This document shows, piece by piece, positions 54,190-64,000 of a stretch of 64,000 nt of DNA. The DNA lies in contig JAWUZG010000015.1 in the NCBI GenBank assembly GCA_036785705.1, positions 2,805,001 through 2,869,000 of the forward strand. Reading direction: 5' to 3'. A program made the position numbers and the translations under genes. The DNA comes from Acanthornis magna. Lineage: Eukaryota > Chordata > Aves > Passeriformes > Acanthizidae. Below the pieces are notes generated by a model. It had not been told where the DNA came from and searched no databases. It was given only the letters and a program-made list of their open reading frames with translations. The number at the start of each line of letters is the position of its first letter. Positions within the stretch are counted from its first letter, which is position 1.

Positions 54190-54395
54190 CTGTAGAATCA
54201 TTATGGCTAAAAAAGACCTCTAAAATCCTTGAGTCCAACCTTTAACCTGACACTGCCAGGCCCACAACTAAACCACATCCCCAAGTGCCACAGCTATGTG
54301 TTTTTTGAACACTTCCAGGGATGGTGATTCCACCACTTCCCTGGGCAGGCTGTGTAAGGATTTCTCTGCACCCTCTTGCTCTGGGGAAGAAGATG
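54190..54395 (-). mobile_element. CR1 LINE 3' fragment
   Basis: TAGAATCATTATGGCTAAAA, AAGACCTCTAAAATCCTTGAG, CCACATCCCCAAGTGCCACA and GGGCAGGCTGTGTAAGGAT. An antisense CR1 related to the copies at 10,968 and 26,205. Confidence 0.9.
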
Positions 54396-57300
54396 GGTGT
54401 GCAGCACCTGGCCATTGCTCCCTGTGCCAGAGGGATGACCGCCTTCAGCCCTTTCCTCTCTGCCTGCCACCAGCTCCCCATCCTCACTCATTCCTGTATC
54501 CCAAAAACTCACAAATAACCCTGGGGTGGGTCCGTGCTCTCCTGAAGGCACAATGGGGCAATGTGGAAAGGGCCAGACCAAGATCCTGGGAGCATTTTCA
54601 TGCACTGCACTTGAAAGCAAAAGGGTCTCTGGAGTACGATTTATTATTTTGGTTTGCATAGTTTCACATAAACATTCACATTTTAGTCAATCTGCTGGAT
54701 AAGGCATGAAAGCCATTTTAGCTTTTTTTTTTCCCCTCAGGAAAACCTGTGTGACTTCAACTTTGTGACCAGCAGTTCCCTTGCAGAAATGAACTTCGCT
54801 CCATCTGCATTCAGCTACATGAAACTGATACAACATAACGGCTCTGCCAATTTATTCATACAGCTGATATTTGCTAATGCGCTTTGATTTATTGGCTTTC
54901 TCGCCTCGCACTAAAGCTGTATTTTTATATACTTTATTTCCTCCACAATCTCCAGCATGCACAGTTCCTGCTGGGCCTTCACAAATTAATCTCTGAGATT
55001 TTTTCCTTGCGTCTCGAGCGAGCAGAGAGCACCATCCATCTCGGTTTGAAATTGGTTGTGCTCCAACTTTCTGCTTTCCCTTTCTCTCTTTTAGGCTTCT
55101 GGTCCCATAGTTTTTCCGGTGTGGATTTGTGTGTGTTCACAGCAGACATTGCTCACATCAGTGTGGGAAGGGAGGCTGTTAAACCCATTCATGTCTCCAG
55201 GACTTCAAGGTGCACTTTCAGAGGATGCTCAGAAAGAATTACAATTTGACTGGGGTGCTGAGGTTAGGTTTAAATTTAGATGTAATCATCTTTTTTGCTG
55301 GTACAAAATCAGGGGAATGATAATATCTAGAAAATTAGCCTTGCTATGCTTTGTTGCTGCTTCTGCTGTTCTTTTCAAACACTTTGGTTGTGACACACAA
55401 ATGCAAACACCTGAAACAGGTAATGGGCACTGCAAGCTCCATTCTGGATGTCCTGGGGATGAAGGAAGGGTGTACAGGCACAGTAATAAGAGCTTTCATT
55501 TTGTCAACCATGTTTGAAAGATGGATTCACAAAATAGTTTAATGGAAGGATTTGGATGCTGGATAATTTTTTTTTCCCAACCCTTTTAGATGCACTGACT
55601 GAAAGAGGGATAATCAAATTTAAGTGACTGCTTAATTCACTGGAAACCATATGATCCACCACTGTGACAGCTCTTTTACATGGCTTGGTCCATTATCCCA
55701 AACAATTTGGGACTCCCTGTGTACACAGGAGTGTAGAGCAGAGAAACCCAGCAGGACTGTTTCCCAAAGCTGCTGGAATTTTTATGATTGCTGTATTTTA
55801 AACTACTTACAAACACACTGTCGCTCTGCTCCCAAATACACCTGTGCTTTAGGATCGAGGTGAGCGCATTTGAATGCAAATGTGGATAATACAATGGAAA
55901 TTGCTTTAATGAAAGAGAAACTGCCCATTTTAGAGCACTGGCATTACCAAGAGAACCCAGGGTAGTGCAACTTCCCAGAATCCAGGAGCTGGCTTTCAGA
56001 ACTTTCAGACCCAGATTTTGCCAAGGAAGGTGCATTCAATGCATAAACTAGGGGAAAGCACAGTGAAAAGGGAATAGAAACGGGAATAAAGAAGAGATGA
56101 AAGGGAAGAGGAGAAGAGAGCAAAGCAAGAGGGAAAGGGAAACAAGAATCAGCAGAAGATTAAACTTGTGTTTGGTCACAAAAGAAGAAAGAATTGCTTT
56201 GATGCAGCCTAGATACAGCAAAATATATGCATTTAAAGAAAAATGAGCATGTGAGGGAATGGGTTTAAGCTGATAATGGTTTGAAATTAAAATCCTGAGG
56301 CCCCTCCTGTCCCAAATCTGAACCTGAATGAGACAGACAGGACATCCTCCCTTGTTCCCAGGCAGAAAGGTCTGTCCCGGGGCTGCTGCACACTGAACTG
56401 GGGCTGCACTGGGAACCTGACCCTCTTTTTAATCTTTAATGTCAGGTCTCAAATGTAAATGTGAAGAACGATAATCAAGACCCTGCCATCCTCCCCTCCC
56501 AGAAATTGAGAATGGATCCACTTGACAGTAAGTGCACTCGGATTTTCACAGGAGTGGCAGGAGAGCCCTGGTAATCAGCAATGATCTTATTTCACTGCAT
56601 CACTATGGAAAGGAGACACAGTGAGAGGAACCCTGTTTGCCCTAAGGCCTTGCTGGGGCTCTTTTCCATGAAGCTCTAAAGCTCATGCATCATCCCACTG
56701 ACTTTGGTGAAAGTGATGCAAAGTTTCACTTTTAACTTTGTGGTTTCAAATCCAGTGATCAAATTTAAAAAAAAAAAAAAGTGTGAGGAAGAAGTGTGCC
56801 GCAGAGAAAGAAGGGAGGCACACTCATTGCTGCTCCAGATGTTTTCTTCACCCTGCCATTTGGTTTCTGCTCTTTCTAAGCACCACGAGTTAATCTTCTG
56901 CAGGGAAGGAACAAAACCGAGTGACAGCTGCTGCCAACACCTCTCTGCACAGCCCTGGAGGGAGAAGTCTGCTCACAGGTCTGCAGGGTATCAGTGGTGA
57001 CATCCTGATTTACTGATACTCGGGTTACATCTCTGCGAGGGGAAGGGCTATCTCTGCCAGCTGGGACAGGGAGGCAAAGGCACAGGCTGTGTGCCACCAT
57101 GGTGTGGGGTGACATTCTCCTCCACAGCTCCGTGGAGCTGCCCCGCAGCAGCAAAAGGCTGGATTGCTGCTCATGGTGCTGGATCCCTGGCAGTCAGGGG
57201 GGTGTAAATGACATTGTGAAGCCTATTCTGTAACAAACTGACTGTGGGGCCAGGCTGGTGTGAAACACATTGGTGGGAGGCTGGTGACAATGACACTATC

Positions 57301-57735
57301 ATTTGGGATGATTTCCATGGGGCACTGCAGGCTGAGCAGAGCTCTACAGGGTCCCAGTGGTTAAAGTTCAGTGTTGGTATCAGCAGATTTTTGTGTTGTC
57401 TCTCAGCTTCCATGGTGATGTATTTTAAGGACGTTTTTGGCTTGGTATTTCTGTAAAAGCCATCTGCATGAGAGTAACGGGAATGTGTGCTCCTGTCTGG
57501 TGTCTCACTCATCTTCTCAGGGCCCCTGGGAGCAGGAGGAGGCAGAGCTGGGAGCGGTGAGCACTGTCCCTGTGGGTAAGAGGGCAGTGGGGCTGCTCCT
57601 CACCCTGCCCTGCTCTGTGCACGGGCAGCAGCACAGGGCAGCACAGTTTGTTATCACAGCAGCTTGCAGAGCCATCCCTGAGACAAACAGCAGGAGGCAA
57701 AAGGATCAGCTTTAGATGGCGATGGACACACAGAC
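54396..57735. other. Intergenic, no gene recognised
   Basis: This is 3.3 kb of unique-looking DNA with a purine-rich stretch at about 56,065-56,150 and an A14 tract near 56,767. No exon was found. Confidence 0.7.
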
Positions 57736-57895
57736 AGGCCTTGGACACCCCAGGGATCCAGGGGCACCCACAGCTTCTCTGGGCACCTGTGCCAGGGCCT
57801 CAGCACCTGCACAGTGAAGAATATTTTCCTAGTACCTCATCTAAACCTGCTCTCAGCTGGAAGCCATTCCCCCCTGTCCTGTCCCTAGATAATCT
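57736..57895 (-). mobile_element. CR1 LINE fragment lacking its 3' end
   Basis: GGCCTTGGACACCCCAGGGATC, CTGGGCACCTGTGCCAGGGCC, TCATCTAAACCTGCTCTCAG and AAGCCATTCCCCCCTGTCC. An antisense CR1 interior. The usual ATAGAATC end is missing on the left, so the 3' end was lost by deletion. Confidence 0.88.
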
Positions 57896-60149
57896 CGTAG
57901 GAAGTCCCTGTGCATCACTGGTGCCCTGCTGCAGGAGCTGGCAGTGCAGCAGTGGGCTCTGGGCAGGGGCTCTGGCTTTGCAGCCTCCCTCGGTGCCTCC
58001 CTCTGCTCTCATCTGTCCCAGGGGCAGCCAGGGAGCACCAAGGGCTGCTTCCAGGTGCCAGTGCCAGGAACAGATGCTGTGGCTGCTCCAGGACACTGAG
58101 CCCACCACCAGACTTCTCAGACAGCTCAGGGAACATTTCCAGCCCCTTTCATTCTTTTTTTTCCCCCTTAAAGCTGAGGATGTAGAATCAGTGACAACAG
58201 TGAGAGTAGAGTTGGATATCCTGCTCCCAGAACATGCTGCCCCTTCCAGCCCTGGGTTACCTGGAAACTGATGGATGGAGGGAGACTGCACACAGCTTTT
58301 TCCAAGGAGCTCGCCTTCAAATGCTGATTACAGGATAACAAAACAACAAAATATTTTGCCATTTCCTTTCAGGCCCTTTGCTGCCTGGAGGACACAGCTG
58401 GAAAACTTGGGAGCCTGGGCCATGGTGCTTTGGGCAGAGAATCAGAGCAGGTCAGCGCAGGAATGAGACTTGCAGCTCTCCCTTTGCTCTGGCTGCCAGC
58501 ACGAGCCACCAGCACTCCCTGCTCAGTGCCTGTGCAGTGGAAGCTGCAGCTCTGCAGCCTTACGTGAATCCTTTCCTGCAGGGTCAGAAGTCCTGGAGTG
58601 AGATAATCTAGGCTGATACCAGTTTTCTGCTCTGTTGGTTTTCCTTGTAAACCCATTACCCAGGATTGAGATGGATGCTTCCCCGGAAGAGCTTTACATT
58701 AAGGCAGATTCCCCATCCACGCTGAGATTTCTGGGTCTGACCCTCCTTGGTTTCCAGATGTCCCAGAGACATTAGGAGCAACATGGGGAGTGCAGGAGGA
58801 GGGATGAAACTCTGTTGCGTTTCTTTTTTTCTCGGTGTTGTTGTCAATTAAACTGGATTTATGTGTTATTTCTCTGTTCTGTAATTACCCCCTGGGATTT
58901 ATTTCAGATAGCTGGAGAAAACAATATACCTCCAGAACTTTCTGGCTGCTGGGAAGAATTATTGCTGCTCCTCCTGATTGTCTAGCAAAATCCAACTCCC
59001 TTTGTTACTTGCTTTGCCTCAGTGAAGCACGAGAGGGTGTCCATTGTAATTCTGTTCCCTTTCAGGAGGGAATATAAAAAACTGCCCTGGACATGGCAGG
59101 TACAGTGGTTCCATAGGATAAATGTAATCATAGGTCACGGAGAGTATTAATTAACCCCTGTGTGTTAGGCTGTGAGAGCTCCCCTGCGCTCGCCTGCAGA
59201 GTCAGACTCCACAGCAGAGAAGTTGTCATTAGTGATGATTGAAGGCCAATCTGTTGTTTCTGATTAAACATCACTAATGATGGTCTGATGTTACAGGGTT
59301 TTTTTTTGTTTTGTATTCATTTCAAAAGCAAAAAAAGAGATATTTTCCTCTTCTACTTACGCTTTGAAACCTGTGATTGACTGGCACTTTAAGTGAATAT
59401 GTGGTTGCTTGATTTTTTTTTGAAAGCTGAGGGGTGGGAGAGGGATTTGTTTGCATGTGAAGGAGGGCTTGACAAAAAAGAATGAGAGAAATATTGACAT
59501 AATTTAGGTAACACACACTGTAAACAAGCTGCTGGGTTTTGCGTACAATAATTTACATCCTTTCCTCTGCAGAGCACAGGCTGTGTGCTTCTCCTCATCC
59601 AAGACAGAGCCAATCATCCTGCCTTGCAGGCTTCCTTGCACTTATTCCTGCCATGTTTGCCCTGAACTCTGGGCTTGATGAAACCCCCATATCACGTCAG
59701 GCTCTGCTGAAGCCACCGAGGGTTTAACACGAGATAACAAATTGGCGTTGTTTTATTCATGTGTAGCTCTGCTTCCTGCAGCTCGGCCCGAGTTTGAGGG
59801 CAGATTCCCTTCCAGCACAGCTGTTTGGATTGCAGGTTAGCTGCAGGTCGAGCAGGGCTGCTGCTGGAGAAGGCAGCCCAGGAAAACATGCCCAGAGGGA
59901 ATGTGCAGCTCCTCCTTACACAGGCACACAGAGTTCTGCTGCAGCCATTCCACCCCGAAGAGCAGGCACGGAAAAGCTCTGCTGTCACTTCCAGACAGGA
60001 CAGCAGCCACAGAGCTCCCCTGGTGTTGCTGGGCACTCGCAGGGTTAAACTTGTTTGCCTGAGGGGACACTGAGGCTTTGGGCAGGATGCGTGGATTGGC
60101 ACATGGATTCTCCCATCCCTTTGGCCCCGAGGTGGGACTGGCACCTTCT
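57896..60149. other. Intergenic, with a 12-bp inverted repeat
   Basis: This is 2.25 kb. The one structured item is an inverted repeat with arms 59,226-59,237 and 59,269-59,280. Nothing coding was recognised. Confidence 0.7.
59226..59280. repeat. 12-bp perfect inverted repeat with 31-base spacer
   Basis: TCATTAGTGATG at 59,226-59,237 and CATCACTAATGA at 59,269-59,280 are exact reverse complements. Each arm carries an ATTAG/CTAAT core of the kind bound by homeodomain proteins, and the spacer contains CCAAT and TGATTAAA. Confidence 0.9.
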
Positions 60150-60171
60150 TGCTTTAGTCCTGCTTTAGTCC
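60150..60171. repeat. 11-bp tandem duplication abutting the LTR
   Basis: TGCTTTAGTCC occurs twice, head to tail and exact, ending at the base before the solo LTR. Its last four bases (GTCC) are the left copy of the LTR target-site duplication. Confidence 0.9.
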
Positions 60172-60782
60172 TGTAATAAAGGGCAAGACACCGCTTATTC
60201 TGAATCAGGTTTTTATAAACCTAAGCCAAATACAACAACTCGGGGAACGAGGGACCGGGATAAACCCGATCCCTCACAGCAAACCAGAGGAACTGTGTGT
60301 GCACGACGCAGCGAGAACGACGCAGACTGCACCCTCAGCCACTCGGGGATGTCGAGAGAAGATAGCACACCACCCCACACAATTCTTAAAGGTTCTGATG
60401 GGACAGGATTGGTGCGTTTTTCAATCCTCGGTGCCATTGGCTCGTTAGGGGCTCTGTGATTGGTCCGTTCCGAGGAGCGTTCGTGTCCAATCATTTCGCC
60501 ATTCATCCATCTCATTGGTCAGCCAAGTCCACCAATCAGTTCTCGAGTAGATGTCATCATGCTTTCGGCCAGCTTCTGGAACATTCTTACCGTAATCCCC
60601 TATATTCAGTACCGCCATCTGGTGTTCTTTTAAACACATTGCACCCGGACATCATGCACACTGAACTAAATAACTTAAAATAACAATTAACCAATTAACC
60701 AAACCCAGCCCCAATACAACTTAACAAAATGACACTCAATACAATACAAAACTGGCCTACGAAAGCCGTCTCATCCATAACA
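60172..60782 (-). mobile_element. Solo LTR of an endogenous retrovirus
   Basis: A 611-base unit that starts TGTAATAAAGG and ends CATAACA on the + strand. It therefore reads TGTTATGG…TTTATTACA on the minus strand, with the usual TG…CA ends and a short imperfect inverted terminus. GTCC is present on both sides (60,168-60,171 and 60,783-60,786), a 4-bp target duplication as made by class I (gammaretrovirus-like) elements. Minus-strand reading is preferred because four of six CCAAT boxes face that way (60,408, 60,436, 60,459, 60,514; the other two at 60,487 and 60,532). A TTTAAG box lies after them near 60,385. No gag, pol or env is present. The unit is much richer in CpG than its surroundings, which suggests a fairly recent insertion. 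Family unknown. Confidence 0.8.
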
Positions 60783-61210
60783 GTCCCGAGGGAGCGCAGG
60801 ACAGATTGTGAGGAGTTTCCTTGGCAGAGGCAGGAGAACAAATTTCCTCGCTCCTGCCTTTAGATCCCGAGCCCTCCTGCCTGGCAGAGCCCTCCTGCTG
60901 GCAAAGGCAGGCTGCAAGGTGCTGCTGTGCACAGAAAACCTGCCTCGCTCTCTCCAGCCATAAATTACACTGCAGCTCATCTCTCGAGTTATTTTGCCTT
61001 AGCTCGGGGCTGAAAGGCATGATATAAACCCAAAATTATTCTTTTTCTCAGCAGTGGATTTCTGTAACAATCAGGCCCTAAACAGGTCCTTCCCAAGGGA
61101 TGTCTCCCCAGGCAATATGTCATGAGACCCTCAAGGCTGCACTGGCCTTTTCCCATGATGAACATCACTATTTTCTTGTTCTTTCCTGGTTATTCTTCCT
61201 CTGCTTTCAT

Positions 61211-61350
61211 AGGATCAAAGGCCACTTTGGGTTAGAAAGACCTAAAAGATCATCTTGTTCCAGCCCTCCATGCCTTCCTGGGAGGGACACCTTCGACTAC
61301 AGCAGGCTGCTCAGAACTCCTTCCAATCCGGCCTTGGACACTTCCTTTTG
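61211..61350 (-). mobile_element. CR1 LINE 3' fragment
   Basis: ATAGGATCAAAGGCCACTTTGG, AGACCTAAAAGATCATCTTG, GGGAGGGACACCTTCGACTA and CCGGCCTTGGACACTTCC. An antisense CR1, diverged. Confidence 0.85.
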
Positions 61351-61611
61351 GGAAAGTCCCAAAGATCACTCTCCCTACAGCTCCACACTCTTGTGTTCTG
61401 CCATGCTTTGGAAAGGCACCATCATGTCCCAGAGGGCAGGGAAAAATATAAGTGCTATGGAAGACAGAGCTTTACCTTCATCAGTGCCTGGGGAGGGTTA
61501 AAGCAGTGATGGTGGATGACGTCTTGCTTTCATTCCAAAATCAGGGGGAGGGAGGCCCATAATTTCTGACTTTGGTGTTTGTTACTGTCTATGAGTAGCT
61601 TTAAATTAAAG

Positions 61612-61684
61612 AGGAATTCAACCCTGTGCTGCAACCAGGAATTCAATCCTGTGCTGCCACCAGGAATTCAACCCTGTGCTGTAA
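61612..61684. repeat. 25-bp unit in three tandem copies
   Basis: Units at 61,612, 61,637 and 61,662 share AGGAATTCAAYCCTGTGCTG. The third is cut after about 23 bases. Only one or two substitutions separate the copies, so the expansion is recent. Confidence 0.95.
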
Positions 61685-62964
61685 AGGTTACTCTTGCTAT
61701 TAAAATTCTGGAAATCAAGAGTTGTTGCTGAAGTTTCCTGCTAATTATCTCAGAAGATGATGCTCACATTTATTTGTCATTCTGCATGGGGCTTCATTCA
61801 GAAGTTCTCATAACAAAAAGTGCTGTTTGCTTGTTAAAAATAACTGACTCGAAAGGCACCTGGGAGCAGCCTGAGAGAGAACAAACAGGTTTTTTTATTA
61901 TTATTATTTCCACATGAAAATGAAAGGTCCAAATTAGAGCTCTGGCATGTATCTGTTGAAGTCGTCATAAACAGGGCTCATACCACAATTGAAATTACAA
62001 ATACCACATCTGTGAGAACCTTCTTCTGTCCTCACTGCAGTGTTTGTAATGTTAATGCTTGTTTCTGAAAGTGTTTGGGCTGAGGAAATTCAGGCATTTT
62101 TACTTGTTGTTATTTTCCTACAAGTGTCAAAGAGGTAATAAGTTCTTCTGGTTTTAACAGCTCTCTCCCTCTTTTAAATGTACCTAGAAGTAACTATCAG
62201 GCTTTCTGGGAAAAAGAGTCATTAGTATTTTCATCTAAACAAATGAATAATAAGCTGGAAGTTTTCAAGTTCCCTTTTAAGCCACTCTCTTACATTTTCT
62301 TTCATATGGTAACTCCTGAGCCAAATTCAAAAGGGTCAGGAGCTCTCTACAATGAAACTGTGCAGAGTAAATGGTACCAGGATAACAGTGTCTCACAGTC
62401 TATATTGCAAATCAACAGGGAAGCTGACACTCTGAATTGGACTGTTTGCTGAATAACAAATCTGGAATGGATGTCAATGCACTTTCCCCCCTTGAAAAGA
62501 AACCTTTCATTTGAACTGAGGTGAAAGAAAGTATCGTTTCCTTTAAATAATCAGCTGTAGAAAGCAGATTCACAAGCCCACAATATTAATATTTCAATAC
62601 AAATCAGATCAGTAAACAAAAATTGGGCAAAAATAAGTAAAGAATTTCAGAATTCTGCTGCAATTGTCACAGATTAATCCAGGAGTTTTGGGGAAGGACT
62701 CCTCAGGCAGGTCCAGAGAGTGCCTGGGAAAGCTGGTGTCTAGAAACAAGAAACACATCACTTGGCAGCCTCTTTCTGCATTTCTGTCCTCAGGGTCTGT
62801 CGGCTGTGAAAAATTCCTCCACTGCTTTGACATTTGCCTTACTATATAAACAGAAACATTCAGGTTCTGTCTTCACTCCCTATGTCATTCAAACCCACAG
62901 AGGGAAGGGAAAACCTCTGCCTCTGCTGGGTAGCTCAGGAGCAGCTGGCAAAAGTCATCTGCTG

Positions 62965-63192
62965 GGGGGGTTTAGGATGGAGATAAGGAAAAGGTTCTTT
63001 CCACAGAGGGTGCTGGGCACTGCCCAGGCTCCCCAGGGAATGGGCACAGCCCCAGAGCTCCAGGAGTGTTTGAACAATGCTCTCAGGGATGCCCAGGGTG
63101 GGATTGTTGGGGTGTCTGTGCAGGACCAGGAGCTGGGCTGGATGATCCCTGTGGGTCCCTTCCAGCTCAGGATATTCTATGATTCTATGGTC
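62965..63192 (+). mobile_element. CR1 LINE 3' fragment with intact tail
   Basis: GGTTTAGGATGGAGATAAGG, GGCACTGCCCAGGCTCCCC, CCCAGGGTGGGATTGTTGGG, GATGATCCCTGTGGGTCCC and the well-kept tail GATATTCTATGATTCTATGG. One of the least worn CR1 ends in the window. Confidence 0.94.
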
Positions 63193-64000
63193 TGCCACTG
63201 CCTGCTTTGCGTGCTGTGGAAAGGGATGGATTTTACAGGGTTTGGTTCTTCTCTGTGTTGTGTAGCCAGTCTGAAATCTGGGTTATTGTCACAGCTTTGT
63301 GAGCAGAGCTGGAGCTGAATCCTGGTGAAGACTGGGTAGAGGGAAGAGAGCAAAGATGAACGACAAGAGTGTACAAACCAAAGAGGGTGGCAGTGGAAGG
63401 CAGCAGATTTGGGGGATCATTGGGAAGCTACAAAGCAGTCCAAGGAGCTGCAGCAGGAGCTGAAAGGTCAGAGATGGGAGAGGCTACACCAGCAGCTGGA
63501 AACCTGGCTGTCACCTCTCCCCTCTCCTTTGGGGTCACTTCCAGACATTGGCTCTGTATTTCCAAACTTGTCGTAGCACTTCTCAGACTCAGGGCTCCTT
63601 AAGAAAAATGGCAGATAGGTCACACAGTTTTTTCCCTGTGGCTTTGGATTCAGACAGGATTTTTAGGCAAACAATCCTTTCCTACCTCTGCATCCTGTAA
63701 TCTGTTGTTGCTGTTTCCGTTTGTATCAGATCAACACTGGGAGAAAGTGGAGCAAACGTTGTGTGAGATTTCCTCTCTCATATGGCAAATTCCTCTGCTT
63801 CATATGTTGGTTGGGTGGTTGATGAGGAACACCAGGAGGAAAAAAAGCAATTACATCCAGCACAGGCACTCACAGCTGGCATCACAGCTATGTGTTCACA
63901 GTGATGGTTGCAGTACTGCTGGGAAGCTATAACATTTACGGTTCCCAGTCATGTTAAACCTTTCCCAGTTAAAGCCACAATGTTTTTATCTTCAGAGTTC

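Larger units (their letters stand above)
60783..64000. other. Intergenic to window end
   Basis: Two CR1 fragments (61,211-61,350 and 62,965-63,192) and a 25-bp triplication (61,612-61,684) are embedded in unique-looking DNA. No exon was recognised before the window ends. Confidence 0.7.

Noticed and set aside
57648..58271. 207-codon open frame on the plus strand
   Set aside because: It overlaps a CR1 fragment (57,736-57,895) and flanking GC-rich DNA. No protein similarity was seen.

Overview
The window is bird nuclear DNA. It carries many 5'-truncated CR1 LINE fragments with the avian 3' tail (TTCTATGATTCTATG-like), GC-rich short exons of a vertebrate receptor phosphatase, and long AT-rich introns and intergenic DNA. 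I counted 17 CR1 pieces in both orientations. There is no prokaryotic-style operon, no rRNA or tRNA gene that I could recognise, and no CRISPR array. The species cannot be fixed from the sequence alone.

Region 1 (1 to about 23,430, + strand) is the 3' end of PTPRT, encoding receptor-type protein tyrosine phosphatase T (RPTP-rho, type IIB). Eight coding exons are present: 1960-2095, 3287-3436, 5809-5982, 8975-9106, 12923-13048, 14783-14946, 15737-15872 and 16575-16628. They join in frame into 356 residues plus a stop. They cover the end of the membrane-proximal phosphatase domain D1, from the Ser after the catalytic Cys onward, and the whole membrane-distal domain D2. The splice donor after the fourth of these exons is GC, not GT. 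The stop codon is followed by a 3' UTR of about 6.8 kb ending at AATAAA 23,401-23,406. That UTR contains an ancient amniote dispersed repeat.

Region 2 (about 23,430-64,000) looks intergenic. I found no exon that I could recognise. It holds CR1 fragments, a (TA)n tract, an AT-rich GATA/GATATA satellite with a perfect 18-bp-arm hairpin beside it, a CpG-rich block (33.27-33.99 kb), a large AAGGG/AAAGG pentanucleotide array (34.33-34.69 kb), a 25-bp triplication, a 12-bp inverted repeat, and a complete solo LTR of an endogenous retrovirus (60,172-60,782) flanked by a 4-bp target duplication.

No previously undescribed multi-gene system is visible. The most checkable novelties are the GC-AG intron of PTPRT, the CpG-rich solo LTR with six CCAAT boxes, and the AAGGG repeat array.
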